Positions 48,211-60,955 of a DNA stretch of 64,000 bases are shown in pieces. Source of the DNA: Hansfordia pulvinata (taxonomy: Eukaryota > Ascomycota > Sordariomycetes > Xylariales); assembly GCA_006538405.1 (NCBI GenBank), contig BJKQ01000018.1:389001-453000 (forward strand). The letters are read 5' to 3'. The position numbers and the translations under genes are program-made. Below the pieces are notes generated by a model. It had not been told where the DNA came from. It was given only the letters and a program-made list of their open reading frames with translations, and searched no databases. Position 1 is the stretch's first letter. Each line of letters opens with the position of its first letter.

Positions 48211-49798
48211 TGTTGATTTTCAAGCGCCCGGGGGGGGGAGGAACGGAGATGAATGGTGTTTTCGCATAGGGCTGCACGTGTAGGTACACGTATGCCTGCT
48301 TACAAAGTGCTGCAAGTTTTAAAGCGGCGTCGACGATGACAACGACGATCGACGCGCCTGACAAGGAGCTTTCTCGATCGGTGGCCTTGCCTTGTCTGCA
48401 AACCTGCCTCCAGCAGCGGGGATTCCCAGAAGGGTGTCATTGTCGGTCCAAGGGAGATGAGACTGTTGTGTTGCATGGTGGTCCGGGTAGATATAAACGT
48501 GGTGGGGTGGTATTCTTCGCATGTATGTATTCCAGCAAGTGGTATAGCCAGGGGTAGGAGTGCGGAGGAAGATCTCGGAGCAATGCCATGATCAAGACAC
48601 ACAACACAGCTGGCCACGCGTGCTTGACAGGGAGTCCTGGAGTGTGTGAGTTGAATCGCGGGGGGGGAGGGGGGAGGGGGCTTTTAGGCGAGCCGTCACG
48701 TCAGCGGCAACGTGATACCTATGTATGCACATGGGTGATGGGGTTTGTCGAGGGGAAGGGCACGGTATGCCTGGCTCGCTGTCGTCACGTCGCTACCTCC
48801 AAGAAGATGTGAAGAGGCCCTCGTGATGCTCGTTGACTGACGGACTAGCTGACTGACAGCTTCCGTCCGGCCGGGCGGATCTGCGCAGAGCCCTGGCCTC
48901 TTCCTTCTCCCTGGCCCCTGCTGTCGTCGTATTCGCGAAAGTGTGCCCAGATTCGATTCTCGGGCCTCCCCGGCGTACTCGTACACGCATGCCTGTCTGT
49001 CTGTCTCCTTGCTCTTGCTGGCTTATGAATGCTGCTCGCCGCTGTGGCTGGAGGGTGCTCGCAAAGGTGACCCGGGACTGACGCGGTCTGACAAGCCCGT
49101 CCGGGTTAGCCAGCCATCCACCCACTTAAACAGGTAGGTACCTAGGTAGGTACCTGTAGGTACGAGTACCCGTACGTGTAGGTCAGCACGGAGAGGTGAG
49201 CCCCCGCAATTCCAGCGGTCCACTTCCCCGCATGGTTCGTTCTCGCGATTCTGTGGCGTAGTCGTGGTCTGGGGGTTCAAGGTTGCTTTTCGACGGTCGA
49301 TGTCTGGGACTATGTACCTCGACTCGATACCTTGGGTACACCGAGTTGAGCTGCGAAAAGTGTCGTTGGGCAAAGCCTAGCTGTTCTTGAATGCTTCCAA
49401 TGCCGCGTCTAAGAGCCACTGCAGTCTGGCCTCTTCACATGGAATGCGTTAGGTACGAGTACCTCTTTATGAGTACAATGGACGTACTCGTACCCAACTT
49501 GGGTCATGAATTGAACATGAAGAAGAAACAGCTAGAGATTCATCACAAACCCCCGTCGCTTTACCAGCCTACCTTGCTAGCCCATTACGGGTGAAGCAGC
49601 ATTGGTTCTGTCAACCCCTCTCTACCCCGTGCAAGAGGCAGGTAGGTACCTACCTACGAACTTGATGGCCGGTACTCGTCATGACCCGGGCCAGCCAGCC
49701 AGTCAGCCAGCTAGCCAGCCAGTCTTGTTTGGTCTGGTCTTCGACGTTACGTTAGGCCACGGCAGGCGACCCACTCGCGCTCACACGGGGGGGGGGGG
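48211..49798. other. Intergenic region left of the AT-rich element
   Basis: 1.6 kb with no supportable gene. It is dense in dispersed words: GTAGGTACCT and TACGAGTAC at 49131-49184 and again near 49451-49497 and 49627-49676. There are G runs near 48659-48680 and a CCAG/CAGT tetranucleotide tract at 49691-49725. A 15 G run at 49787-49801 abuts the element. Confidence 0.55.
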
Positions 49799-49807
49799 GG
49801 GAATGGA
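49799..49807 (+). repeat. Left copy of a 9 bp target-site duplication
   Basis: GGGAATGGA, repeated in the same orientation at 60514-60522. The first three G belong to a 15 G run, so the firm part of the match is AATGGA with its flanking G. Confidence 0.7.
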
Positions 49808-49923
49808 TAGGTTACAGCTCGCGGGGGGTAACTAATGGCTCGCAGGGGGTCGCTCCACTTTTCGGACCCACACACCTCGTAAGGGGTTTAAGACATATAC
49901 TGGATTAACGGTTAAGTATATGC
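49808..49923 (+). repeat. Left terminal inverted repeat
   Basis: Pairs with the complement of 60398-60513. The inner 105 bp (from 49819) differ at 13 positions, all transitions; the first 59 of these differ at only two. The outer 11 bp match at 7 of 11 positions. Confidence 0.9.
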
Positions 49924-51374
49924 TTAGCTTAATTAAGTTAAAGACCGGTTATCACTTATTTATATAAGACTTAAATTATATATAACTTAATATTATATAT
50001 ATTAATTATACGTTACGTATATACTTAATAAAAACTTAATAAATCTTATACGGTTTTATTATATTCTCTTTTTATTATATTAAGTTAATTAAAATCGCCC
50101 GCTTATAATATATTATTTAAGTTTATATCGATATTAATAATAATAAAAGGTAAGTTTAACTTTATATATATTATTTATATATATATATTAATTAAGTATA
50201 AACTTAAAGCTTATTAATAATATTCTTAATTTATTATCTTAAAGATATTATTATAATAAGTATACACCGACTTTATATTATATATATACTTATTAATTAA
50301 AATTTAAGGCTTATTTTAAATAATAATAATAATTAAGTATTAATTAAAGTTTAATAAGTTATTAATAAAAGATAAAAATATTAATAATATATTTATAAAA
50401 TAATAATATTTATTAAGTATATATTTAAGCTTATTAATTATAATTATAATATATTAAAGTAAGTAAGCGGTGTACTTAAAAGCTACGTATATATTAATTA
50501 TATAAACTTCTTAAATTATATAATTATAATGTTTAATATAAATAACGGCGTGTAAAGATAATATATAAAATAAGAAAATTTATTATATATTAATTATATA
50601 ATTATTAAATGTGATATTAATATTAAAAATAGGTTAATATATAAAGTGGCCTTTAAGGATTAACTTAATATAAGTGTTAAATTTTTAAATATATTAATTA
50701 TATATATTAATTATATAGCTTCGCCGTTATATCCGGAACTTTTATTTTAAAGTTAATAAGGAAAGATAAACCGATTATATAATAATTATATATTAAAAAT
50801 TATAATTTTAAATATGCCTTAAATTAATTATTTAATTTTAAAAGATATTATAAGCTTAAAGTAAATAAGATTTATAAATAATAATATATAATATTTATAT
50901 ATTAATTATAATATAACGCTTTAAAGGTATAAGTTTTAAGTAAAAGGTGGTAAAACGCACGGTATTTATAAGAGCTTAAATAAGTTATAAATAATTATAT
51001 ATAACATATATATTAAACTGCTTAAAATTAGCTTAATAAATAAGATTATTTATTAACTTATATCTTAATATAAGTATTTAATGTGAGATTACCTTTACAC
51101 TTTAAGTAATATATATTAATAATATATAATAATATAAACTTAGCTTTTAAAAAGCAATATAATAACACCTTATTTTATTAAGTAATAAGAATTATAAAAA
51201 CATATATATATTATAAGTTAATTATACTTTAAGTATTAAGCTTATTATTTAATATTTTATCTTACCTCCTTTTATAAGATACTTTTATAATTACGTTAAA
51301 TTAAGCGATTTAATTACTTATATATATATTATAAGTTAAGTATATAAAAAATTAAAAAATTAAAAAGTTTTTAT

Positions 51375-51660
51375 TATTAATTATTAATAAAGCGTTTTAA
51401 AATAATAATATATATATTAAGTACATAAATAATAATAAAGTAAAATAATAATCCTTAATTATTAATAAAGCGTTTTAAGATAATAATATATATATTAAAT
51501 ATATAAATAATAATAAAGTAAAATAATAATCCTTAATTATTAATAAGACGTTTTAAGATAATAATATATATATTAAGTATATAAATAATAATAAAGTAAA
51601 ATAATAATCCTTAATTATTAATAAGGCGTCTTAAAATAACGATATATATATTAAGTATAT
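51375..51660. repeat. Tandem array, about four units of 78 bp
   Basis: The word GCGTTTTAA or its mutated form recurs at a spacing of exactly 78 bp (about 51392, 51470, 51548 and 51626). Units differ mainly by transitions. Confidence 0.9.
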
Positions 51661-52530
51661 ATATAATATACTTATATTATTACTTTTTAATATATTAAGT
51701 AAAAAGGAAATCGATATTAAGTATATAAAAATACCTTTATCACCGCCGCTTTCCCGTTATACCTTATAATTTAAGGATAATAAAAATTAAGATCTTTATA
51801 TAATTAATATAAGTTATAATATAAAGTTATCTTTACCGCCGCTCCCTTACTTTAAAATATAAAAAGATATTAAGTATATAAAAAATAATATTATAAGTGA
51901 TAAGTAACCTTAACTTATTATAATTAAGTGTTAATAATTTATTTAATATATATAACGTATATCTCTTTATATAATTAAAAGTCGTATATTATAAAAAGCG
52001 GCCGTTTAAAGTGTAAACCTTAAAGTATACTTAAAGAATTATTTATATACTTATTTTATAAATAATTAATTATTTATATATAAAAGCCTTATAAGTTTTT
52101 ATATAAAGTATATATTAATTATATAATTAATTAAGATATAATTATACCACGTATATTAAAGCGATAACGGTTATTAATATATAAAGTAAAAGAAAGGAAA
52201 TATTAAGTAAGTATTAATTATATATAAAGTTTAAATCTTATTTTTTAATTAATCTAATTTAACTTACGCTTTTTATTTTTTTAATTATATTTACTTTTAT
52301 TCACGCTTTAAATTAATTAATAACCTTATATTTTATATACGCTTTATATATACTTACTTTTCTTTTTTTAAAATTAATTCGCTTTATTATATTCGCCGGC
52401 GAGGTAAGGTTAAAAGGGATCTTAAAGTAATAAAGGGCGGTAAGATTAATATATAAGGCCTTAAACGTTTAAGTAAAGGTAAGCCTTTACCGTGTATATT
52501 ATTAATATATATTAATATAATTAATTAAGT

Positions 52531-52835
52531 CAAAAATTAACGATTTAATAAAGGACTGCTTAAAAAGGTGTTAAATATATATAAAACGGATAAAATAAGT
52601 TAAGTTAAAAATTAACGATTTAATAAAAGATTACTTAAAAAGGTGTTAAATATATATAAAACGGATAAGGTAAGTTAAATTAAAAATTAACGATTTAATA
52701 AAGGATTACTTAATAAGGTGTTAAGTATATATAAAGCGGATAAAGTAAGTTAAGTTAAAAATTAACGATTTAATAAAGGATTACTTAAAAAGGTATTAAA
52801 TATATATAAAGCGGATAAAGTAAGTTAAGCTTATA
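52531..52835. repeat. Tandem array, four units of 75 bp
   Basis: The word ATTAACGATTT starts at 52536, 52611, 52686 and 52761, a fixed 75 bp step. A fifth, decayed unit may begin near 52836. Confidence 0.9.
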
Positions 52836-55800
52836 ATTATAAATTTAAAAAAGGATTATTAAGCTTAATTAACTTTAAAAAAGCGGTATATAATTAATTA
52901 ATATTTAATATATATAATTTAAGCGAATTAAATAAATTATAAGGGTTAAAGCTTCTTTTATTATCTTAAAAATAAGTAATAACTTAAAACCGATTATTAA
53001 ATTCTTATTTATTAAGCATATATATATAATATACTTAACTTAAGGTGTTTCGTTAAGTTTTCTTTTATTTAATCCTTAACTTAATTTCTTTAATTTTATT
53101 CTTTTTTATAATTAATTTCTTTATATTAAGTATAATTAATATAAGTTAATTATAAGCGGGTTATATAAAGAGCTGAAAAATATACTTAAAGATATCACTT
53201 ATTAATATTAAATTATAATTAATAACGTTATTAATTTTAAAATACGATAACTCCTTTAAGTTTATATACTTTTAAATATATATTTAAGTTATAATAAATA
53301 TAAGCGATTTAAATTAAATTAATACGTTAACGACTTATAGCTTTTACTTACCTTAAAATTGTAATTATAAATTAAGGAATAAAAAGTATATACTTTTAAT
53401 ATATTAAGTATACGTGTTTATATCCTTTAACTCTTATAAGTTATATAAAAGGTAAACCTTAATATAATTATTATTAGCCTTTTAAAAGTTTTACTTAATA
53501 TAAACTTTATAAAAGATTAATACATATTAAAGATATATCTTTTAATAATAATAAGGGTCCCTTTTAATAAGGTACTCTTTTAAGGCTAATTTAATTAATA
53601 AAGTATATAATATATATTAAGTATTTACTTACCTTATGCTTAATCTTTATTTATATTTATTATAATAAATTAAATTTTAAAACTATTAATATAATAAAAA
53701 CGAATAAAAAAGCTTATAACGTTAATAATTAATTAAAAAATAAATAAAAGGATAACTTTATAAGTTTTTATTTTATAAAAATTATAAAAGATAATAAAAT
53801 AAGTCTTAAATCTTAATTTTATTAATAAGGTAATAAAACGTATATAATTTGCTTACGATTCACTTTATTATTTTAATTAATTATTAAAAAAGTATAAGCA
53901 TGTTTTATTAACTTATAAAAAGGTTTATTTTAAATGTTATTTAATTAAGAAATTAAAAAGTAAACTTATATATAAAGTATATAATAAGCCACTTATTATT
54001 ATTAAATTAAACGATATTTTAAATCTATTTATTATAAGTAAGCTTATCTTATTTAAAAGAAAACTTATATTAAACACTTAATATAATTAATATATATAAG
54101 GCTTATATAAGGTATATAAATTAAACTTATAAATTAAGAACCGTTTAAATATTATAATAAACGGGCCTTATAAATTAAAAGTTAAATCCGGTCCTTAATA
54201 TTTAAACTTATATAAATAGCTTAAAAAGTGTCTTAATTATATACTTTTTTTATAACGTTAAATTAAAAGCTTATAAGGAATTAACTTATATTATATTAAT
54301 TAAGGTTATAAATATAAATAATATATAATATATATACGTTTTATAACGGTTATAAAGTTAAGTTTAAATAATTATTAAAGAATATCCTTTATAATAGCTT
54401 TTAATAAGTAAATAAATAAGGGTAAAAAATATAAATAACTGCCTTAATATATAATAAATATATATAAGTGCCGGATTATATTATATAAAATATATATATT
54501 AAAAGATATTAAATAAAGGTGTAAGATAATTAATTTTAAACCATATATATAATTATATCTTATATATATAATTAATATATATTATAAATATAAGTTATTA
54601 ATTTATATTATAAATCTTCCGCTTTAATTTAAAAGATTTAACTTAATAATAAGTATCTTATATTAAATATATACCGGATTAATATAATATTTTTAAGTAT
54701 TAAATATTAACACGATTAATATTTAAATAAATAATATATATTATATATTATAACTCGTTATTAAAACTAATTAAATATTTAATATACTTAATTTAAGATT
54801 ATACTTAATATATACGGATTATAAAAGGATTAAAAATTACCTTATTTTAAGTAAAGATTATAAAGTCTTAATTTTTATAAGTATAATTCCCGGTTAATAT
54901 ATACTTAAATTAATTATATATTACTTATTTACTTTAAATAAATTAATAAAAGCTAAAAATATTAATATATATAAGGTATATAATAAGTATAAAACGTACT
55001 TTTTAATCTTTCTTTTCACCTTTTTATTAAGCGTTTTTAAAGGCTTATTAAGCCTTTTATTATTCTTAATAAAAAAGGAAATTACACTTTATTATATATA
55101 ATATATAAGTTATATATAAATATTAAAGTATAACCGTATAATCGAATACTTAAGTAAGTTAATTATATATATTAAGCTTAATTATTCGATTTATAAGATT
55201 TAATAAGTTAAAAAGGTATATAAAAAGTATAAGTATAAAAAACGTACTTAAGGATATAATATTAAGTAAGGTTAACCTTTATACTTTTAAAAGACCTCCG
55301 GTTAAGATTAAAGAACACTTATATAATTAATATATATATTACGTATAAAAAGGATAAGCATACCTTCTCTTTTATATTTTAAAATACTTACTTCACCTTA
55401 ATAATTATTAACTTTAATAAAAGTAATAGTTTTAATATAAAAATAAAGCTTAAAATATTATTTTTATTAATAAAGGGGTATTTAAAAATAATAATAAAGT
55501 CTTAAACTTTATAAATAATAATTTTATAATACTTAAATTTATTAATATAAAGGTTATAATAATAAAGTGTATTTTATATATAAGATTAATATATAAAGTG
55601 TATATAATTTATATAAATTACCTTTAATAATATAAAGTAAGTAAGTAATAAAGGGTTAAAGTAAAGGTTCGATTAATTAAACTTAAAATAACACGGTATA
55701 TACTTAATATACGTTAATTATTAAAAATCGTTAAAAAATAAGTTAATATTAATTTAAAGAAAAGATAAAGTTATTTTAATAATTAAATAAGCTACGTATA

Positions 55801-56149
55801 TATATAAGAAAGAATATAAAGGTAAAAGGTAAAAAGTAAAGTGGTAAAAAGTGTTAAACTTTTTAATATATACTTAGCTTACATAATTATAAGAAAGATT
55901 ATATTACTTTATATAAGGATTATTATTATATACCTTATATAAGCTTTAAAAAAGTTAAAAGAGTAACGGTAACGGTATAAAGAAAAGATAAGTGAATTTT
56001 CGAGATTATTTAATTATCCTTATATATATAAGGCGTATACTATATTAAAAGGTTTAAAATATATAAATTAAAAGGGTAATAAAAGTGAGCGTCCGCTTAA
56101 TATATACCCGTAAAACATAATATTATAAAAAGTAATACTTTATAAATTA

Positions 56150-56150
56150 A

Positions 56151-56209
<59 letters not shown>
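56150..56209 (+). repeat. (AAT)n microsatellite
   Basis: About 20 perfect AAT units. It marks the left border of the segment that nearly lacks CpG. Confidence 0.95.
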
Positions 56210-56211
<2 letters not shown>

Positions 56212-58290
56212 GGTTTTTATTTTTTTAAAAAAAGTTTAAGTTTTATTATATTTATATTAATTTAATATATATATATATATTTATATATTATATTTTTAAA
56301 AATTAAATTAAATTAAAATACTTATAATATATAATAAAAATTAAAAAAGGATTTTAAATAAAAAAATAAAAAATATTATATATATATATATATATATTAA
56401 AATTTATTTATATAATTAATTTTTTTAAGTTTTAATTATAATTTTATTATTAATATTTTATATTAATTAATTTTAAGAAAAGGTTTTAATTTAAAATAAT
56501 TTAATTTTAAAATTTTTAAAAATATTATAATTTAATAATATAAAATAATAATTATTAAAAAGGATTAAAAAGTTTAAATTATATAAATAAAGTTTAATAT
56601 ATATATATATATATAATAAATAACTTTATTTAAAATATATTTAATAAATAAAAAATTATTTAATTAAAAATTTATATTAAAAAAATATAATAATTTTAAT
56701 TATAATTTTTTTATATTTACTTTAAATCTTTTCTTTTTACTTTTAAATTATAATATATAAAATTTAATATTATAAATTTTCTTTAAATATATATTAAATT
56801 ATATTTTTATTTTAAAAATGTTTTAAATAAAATTTAAAATAATATTAAATATAATAAATAAGACTTTTTTTAAAATAAGTTTAATACTTCTTATATAAAA
56901 ATAAATAAAATCTTATTAAATTAATAAATCTTATATATTATATATATATATAAATATATATTAAATATTATTTATTATAATAAACTTTTTATTAATATAT
57001 AATTTATTTTATAAAGAAGAAATGAAGTTTTATTTAAAAAATTTTATTAAAAGGTATTATATATATTTAAACTTTTATATAATTAATATATATAAATAAT
57101 AATTAAACCTTTAAAAGAGTTATTAATTAAATTATATAAAATATAATATATAATAATATTAATATTATTTATTATATTATAATATATTATTTATAAAGTA
57201 TAAAAAAGGATTATTTAATATATAAATTAAGTTTTAAAAGCGATTAATTTATTATTTATTAATATTATTTATAATTATTAAAGTTAATAAATTAAAATAA
57301 AATAAGTTTATTATAATAAATAATATTTAATATTATATATATATATATATATAATATAAAAGGTTTTTTAATAATATATTTAATAATAAATTTAAAATTA
57401 ACTTTTTATTAAAATAAAACTTATTATTTATAAATTTATAAGTTTATAAAAATAAAAATAAAATAAAAGAACCTTTTTATTTTAAAACTTATATCTTTTT
57501 ATTTTATATTAATTTTTATATAAGTAATTTCTTTTATAAAAAAATATTTTATTTTATTTATAAAATATATTATAAATAAAATATATTTAAAAAAAAAACT
57601 GTTTTTATTATAATAAATTAATCTTATAAGTATATTATAAGAAATTATTAAAAACTCTTTATTTTAATAAAAAAATAATACTTATATTATTTTTTAAAAA
57701 ATAAAATACTTAAATATAATAAAAACTTTAATACTTGTTTTATTTTATTTTTAAATAATATAATATTATTATTTAAACTTTTATATTATATATATATATA
57801 ATAAATATATATATAAGTTTTTTATAAAAAAAATTATTAACTTTAACATATAAATATTTTATATTAAACTCTTTTATATTTTATATATTATATTTAATAT
57901 TTTATTTAAATTATATAAAATATAATATATATATTTAAAAAAATCAATATATAATATATAATAATAATAATAATAATAATATTATAATAATAATATAATA
58001 ATAATAATAATAATACTTTTTCTTATTAAATTACTATTTATAAAATTATATAAAAAAGTTCATTATTTTAATATTTATTATTTTTTTAAAATTTATAAAA
58101 ATTAATAAAATTAATTAAAATAATTAAAATAAATTAAATTTTGATTTATATAATTTAATATAATAAATATATAATTAATATTTTCTTTAATTTTATTATA
58201 TTTTTAAAATTTATAATATATAAAGTTAAAATAAAAAGATTTAATTTATAATCTTTAAATATAAGTATTAATTAAATATAATTACTTTTT
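56210..58290. other. Extreme AT core of the element
   Basis: About 2.1 kb with almost no C or G and, by eye, only one CpG step (near 57241), whereas the flanking parts of the element keep CpG about every 30-50 bp. It is rich in A and T runs. It may be a separate nested insertion or an older, more mutated layer. Confidence 0.7.
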
Positions 58291-60397
58291 AAACCGTCTT
58301 AATTTTTTTTTACTTTTATACTTAATATATGCTTATTATAAATTTATCTTATTATTAAAAATTAACAGGTCCCTTTAAACTTTACATTAAGCATATATTA
58401 TATATTTATAACTTATCTTTTATCTTATTTAAAAAAACTAACCGTAATTTTTAATCCTTACTTAATATATATTAAGCTTATATTTATTTACTTCCTTATA
58501 TTCTTTATCCTTTATTAATATATATATTTAAGTATATATTACGCTTAAGCCTTATTAACCTTAAACTCCTTTTAATTATTATAGCCTTAAAACTTTTTAA
58601 TAATCTTATAAACACGTCCGCTTTTTATATATAATTAATATATACTTTACTTATACCGCCTTATAAAAACTTATTATATATACTTATAACCGTAAGGGCC
58701 TTAACGTTATTAAGTTTTATAAAGGTAAGCTTCTTAATAAGTATTATTAATTATTATTAACTTAATATATATAAACCTTATACTTTATATATTAACCTTT
58801 CTTTTTACCTTTAACTTAAGCCTTACTTTTTAACTTTAAGGTAATTAACTTAAGGTTTAAGTCCGGCTTATTAACTTACTTTTATTTTTTATTAACTTAA
58901 TATATATAAAGGTTATATTAAGTTATATATATTTACACGGTGAAACTTAATATTAAACTCGTTAACGAATTTAATATTAATAATATTATAAAAAGTTAAT
59001 ATATATATAATATATATAAAATATAAACGTAACTTATATAATACGCTTAATAATATTATAATACTTACGGATCGGGCCGTTAATAAGAATATTATATATA
59101 AATAATTAATATATATAATATATATAAAGTATATATATTAATGTTTATTTTAACTTTTTATAAAAGTTAACGTAATATTATCTTTTAATTATTATATATT
59201 TTAATAAAGTATTATTATATATAAATAAAGTATATATTAAGCGTTAATAAAGTCACTTATAACTTACCTTTATCCTTTTTAATAATATTAATATTATAAT
59301 AAGTGTTAACTTAAATTAATTTATAATTAATATATACTTAATATTATTAAGGAATAAGTTACTTATACACTTTTAAATAAGTTTAACTTATATAATAATA
59401 AAGCTATCTTTTAAGTTAATATATACCAGGTATATATTATACTTAAACTTACGTTAAACTGGTCCTTAATATATTATCCGTACTCGCGTTTAAAACGTAA
59501 TTAAATAAAGTAATTAAAGTTATAATTAATATATATAAAACGTATAATAAAACCTTAAAAACTTATTATTAAATATTAATATTAAATAAGGTATTAACGT
59601 TTTTAAAAATAATTATTTATATAATTAATATATATTAAGCATCGTGTTAACCTTATTATACTTATTATTTAATTATTTTTAAGTAAGTATTATCGTTATA
59701 TTAACTTATTATTTAATATATATAAAGTATATATTATATTTATAAATAATATAATTATTATTATTAACGTTACGCTCTTAAATTTTTTATTAATATTACG
59801 TTAAGTATATATATAATATAAGCTTTTTATTAAGTTTTTAATTAAGATTAAAGTTAAATATTAAGCTTATATATATTAATATCTTTTAATTAAGTATATA
59901 TTAAGTATACATATTATAATATTAACCGTAAATAATTAAGTTTTAATTCATTTTAATAACGTTACTTATAATATATTAATATATACTTATTATATATTAA
60001 ATTAAAATATATTATATAAAAGTGTTAAGTTATAATATTAATTAATATCTTAATTATAAATAACTTTTATATAATAAACATATTATTAATATATACTTAA
60101 TAAAAGCGGGTTAAAGGATTAATATATATTAATTATATAAAGTTATTATAAAAAAGAAAAAGGGAGGAAAAAAATAAAGGAAGTAAATAAAGTAAGTAAG
60201 TAAAAAGGGGGCAGTATATATTTTAATTTACACATATATGAATTATTATAAAGTGTGTGTTATATATAATAAGTGTTAAAGTAAAGCCTTACTTTTACTA
60301 ACCTTATAAACGTTTACTTTATATTAAATAAAATGTGTTAAAGTGTAAGTTTATTAATAATAGTTTTATATTAAATTCACTTAGCACTTTAAGTATG

Positions 60398-60513
60398 GTA
60401 TATGCTTAACCGTTAATTTAGCATATATCTTAAACCCCCTGTAAGGTGTGTGGGTCCGAAAAGTGGAGCGACCCCCCGCGAGCCACTAGTTACCCCCCGC
60501 GACCTGCACCCTC
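60398..60513 (-). repeat. Right terminal inverted repeat
   Basis: Reverse-complement partner of 49808-49923. It keeps more C and G than the left copy at some positions, so the two ends were mutated independently. Confidence 0.9.
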
Positions 60514-60522
60514 GGGAATGGA
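60514..60522 (+). repeat. Right copy of the 9 bp target-site duplication
   Basis: GGGAATGGA directly after the right inverted repeat, at the same distance (11 bp) from the strongly matching repeat core as on the left. Confidence 0.7.
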
Positions 60523-60955
60523 CACACTTGATCGACATGGACGGACCTGACATCCATGCCCCAGGTCCTTCCGTTCTCCACGGGGTAAACGCCGCCGCTA
60601 AGCTGCCCCAGCTCCGTACCTTGCCTTTCCTTGAACCCCCTCCAGGTTAGACTTGACTTGGTATTGACCAGGCGGAGACCCTTTTCTCTCTCTGCCTTCT
60701 ACTCATCATTACCCCGAGATCCCCGTGCTTCCCATGCTGCCGCTGCTGCTGCGACATCTCGTGCCGAGAGCAGACACAGGCGCGCGCACCACCCACCCAC
60801 TCAACCGCCGTCCATCCATCCATCCATTCATCCAGCCAACCATCAGGTACCTCGCAGCCTGTCTGAGCAGTCAGAGGGAGGCTGAGACAGGCAGGTGAGG
60901 TGAGAGGTACGGTGTCCAGCCTCATACCACCCTACGCGTACGACCGACCGCTTCC
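60523..60955. promoter_or_regulatory. Short promoter and leader of the Zn2Cys6 gene
   Basis: Only about 430 bp separate the transposon from the start codon. A TCCA tetranucleotide tract lies at 60811-60833. No TATA box is obvious. Confidence 0.5.

Larger units (their letters stand above)
49808..60513. mobile_element. RIP-degraded 10.7 kb TIR DNA transposon (Mutator-like proposed)
   Basis: The change from GC-rich to AT-rich sequence coincides with the inverted repeats. Inside, TpA and ApT steps dominate, CpA and TpG are scarce, and no reading frame of useful length survives in any frame. This is the signature of RIP, which turns C:G into T:A in duplicated DNA. Long TIRs of about 116 bp and a 9 bp direct repeat on both flanks fit a Mutator-like element; a hAT element (8 bp duplication) is the main alternative. 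No transposase can be read. The interior holds two tandem-repeat arrays and a still more AT-rich core, so nested insertions are possible. Confidence 0.85.

Noticed and set aside
49819..60502. Element ending exactly at the strong repeat core (TCGCGG)
   Set aside because: No direct repeat adjoins those ends, whereas extending 11 bp on each side brings in a 9 bp duplication. Kept as a less likely alternative.
49808..60513. AT block as a centromere, mitochondrial insertion or AT isochore without structure
   Set aside because: Sharp matching inverted repeats and a flanking direct repeat define it as an inserted element; no mitochondrial gene fragment is readable.
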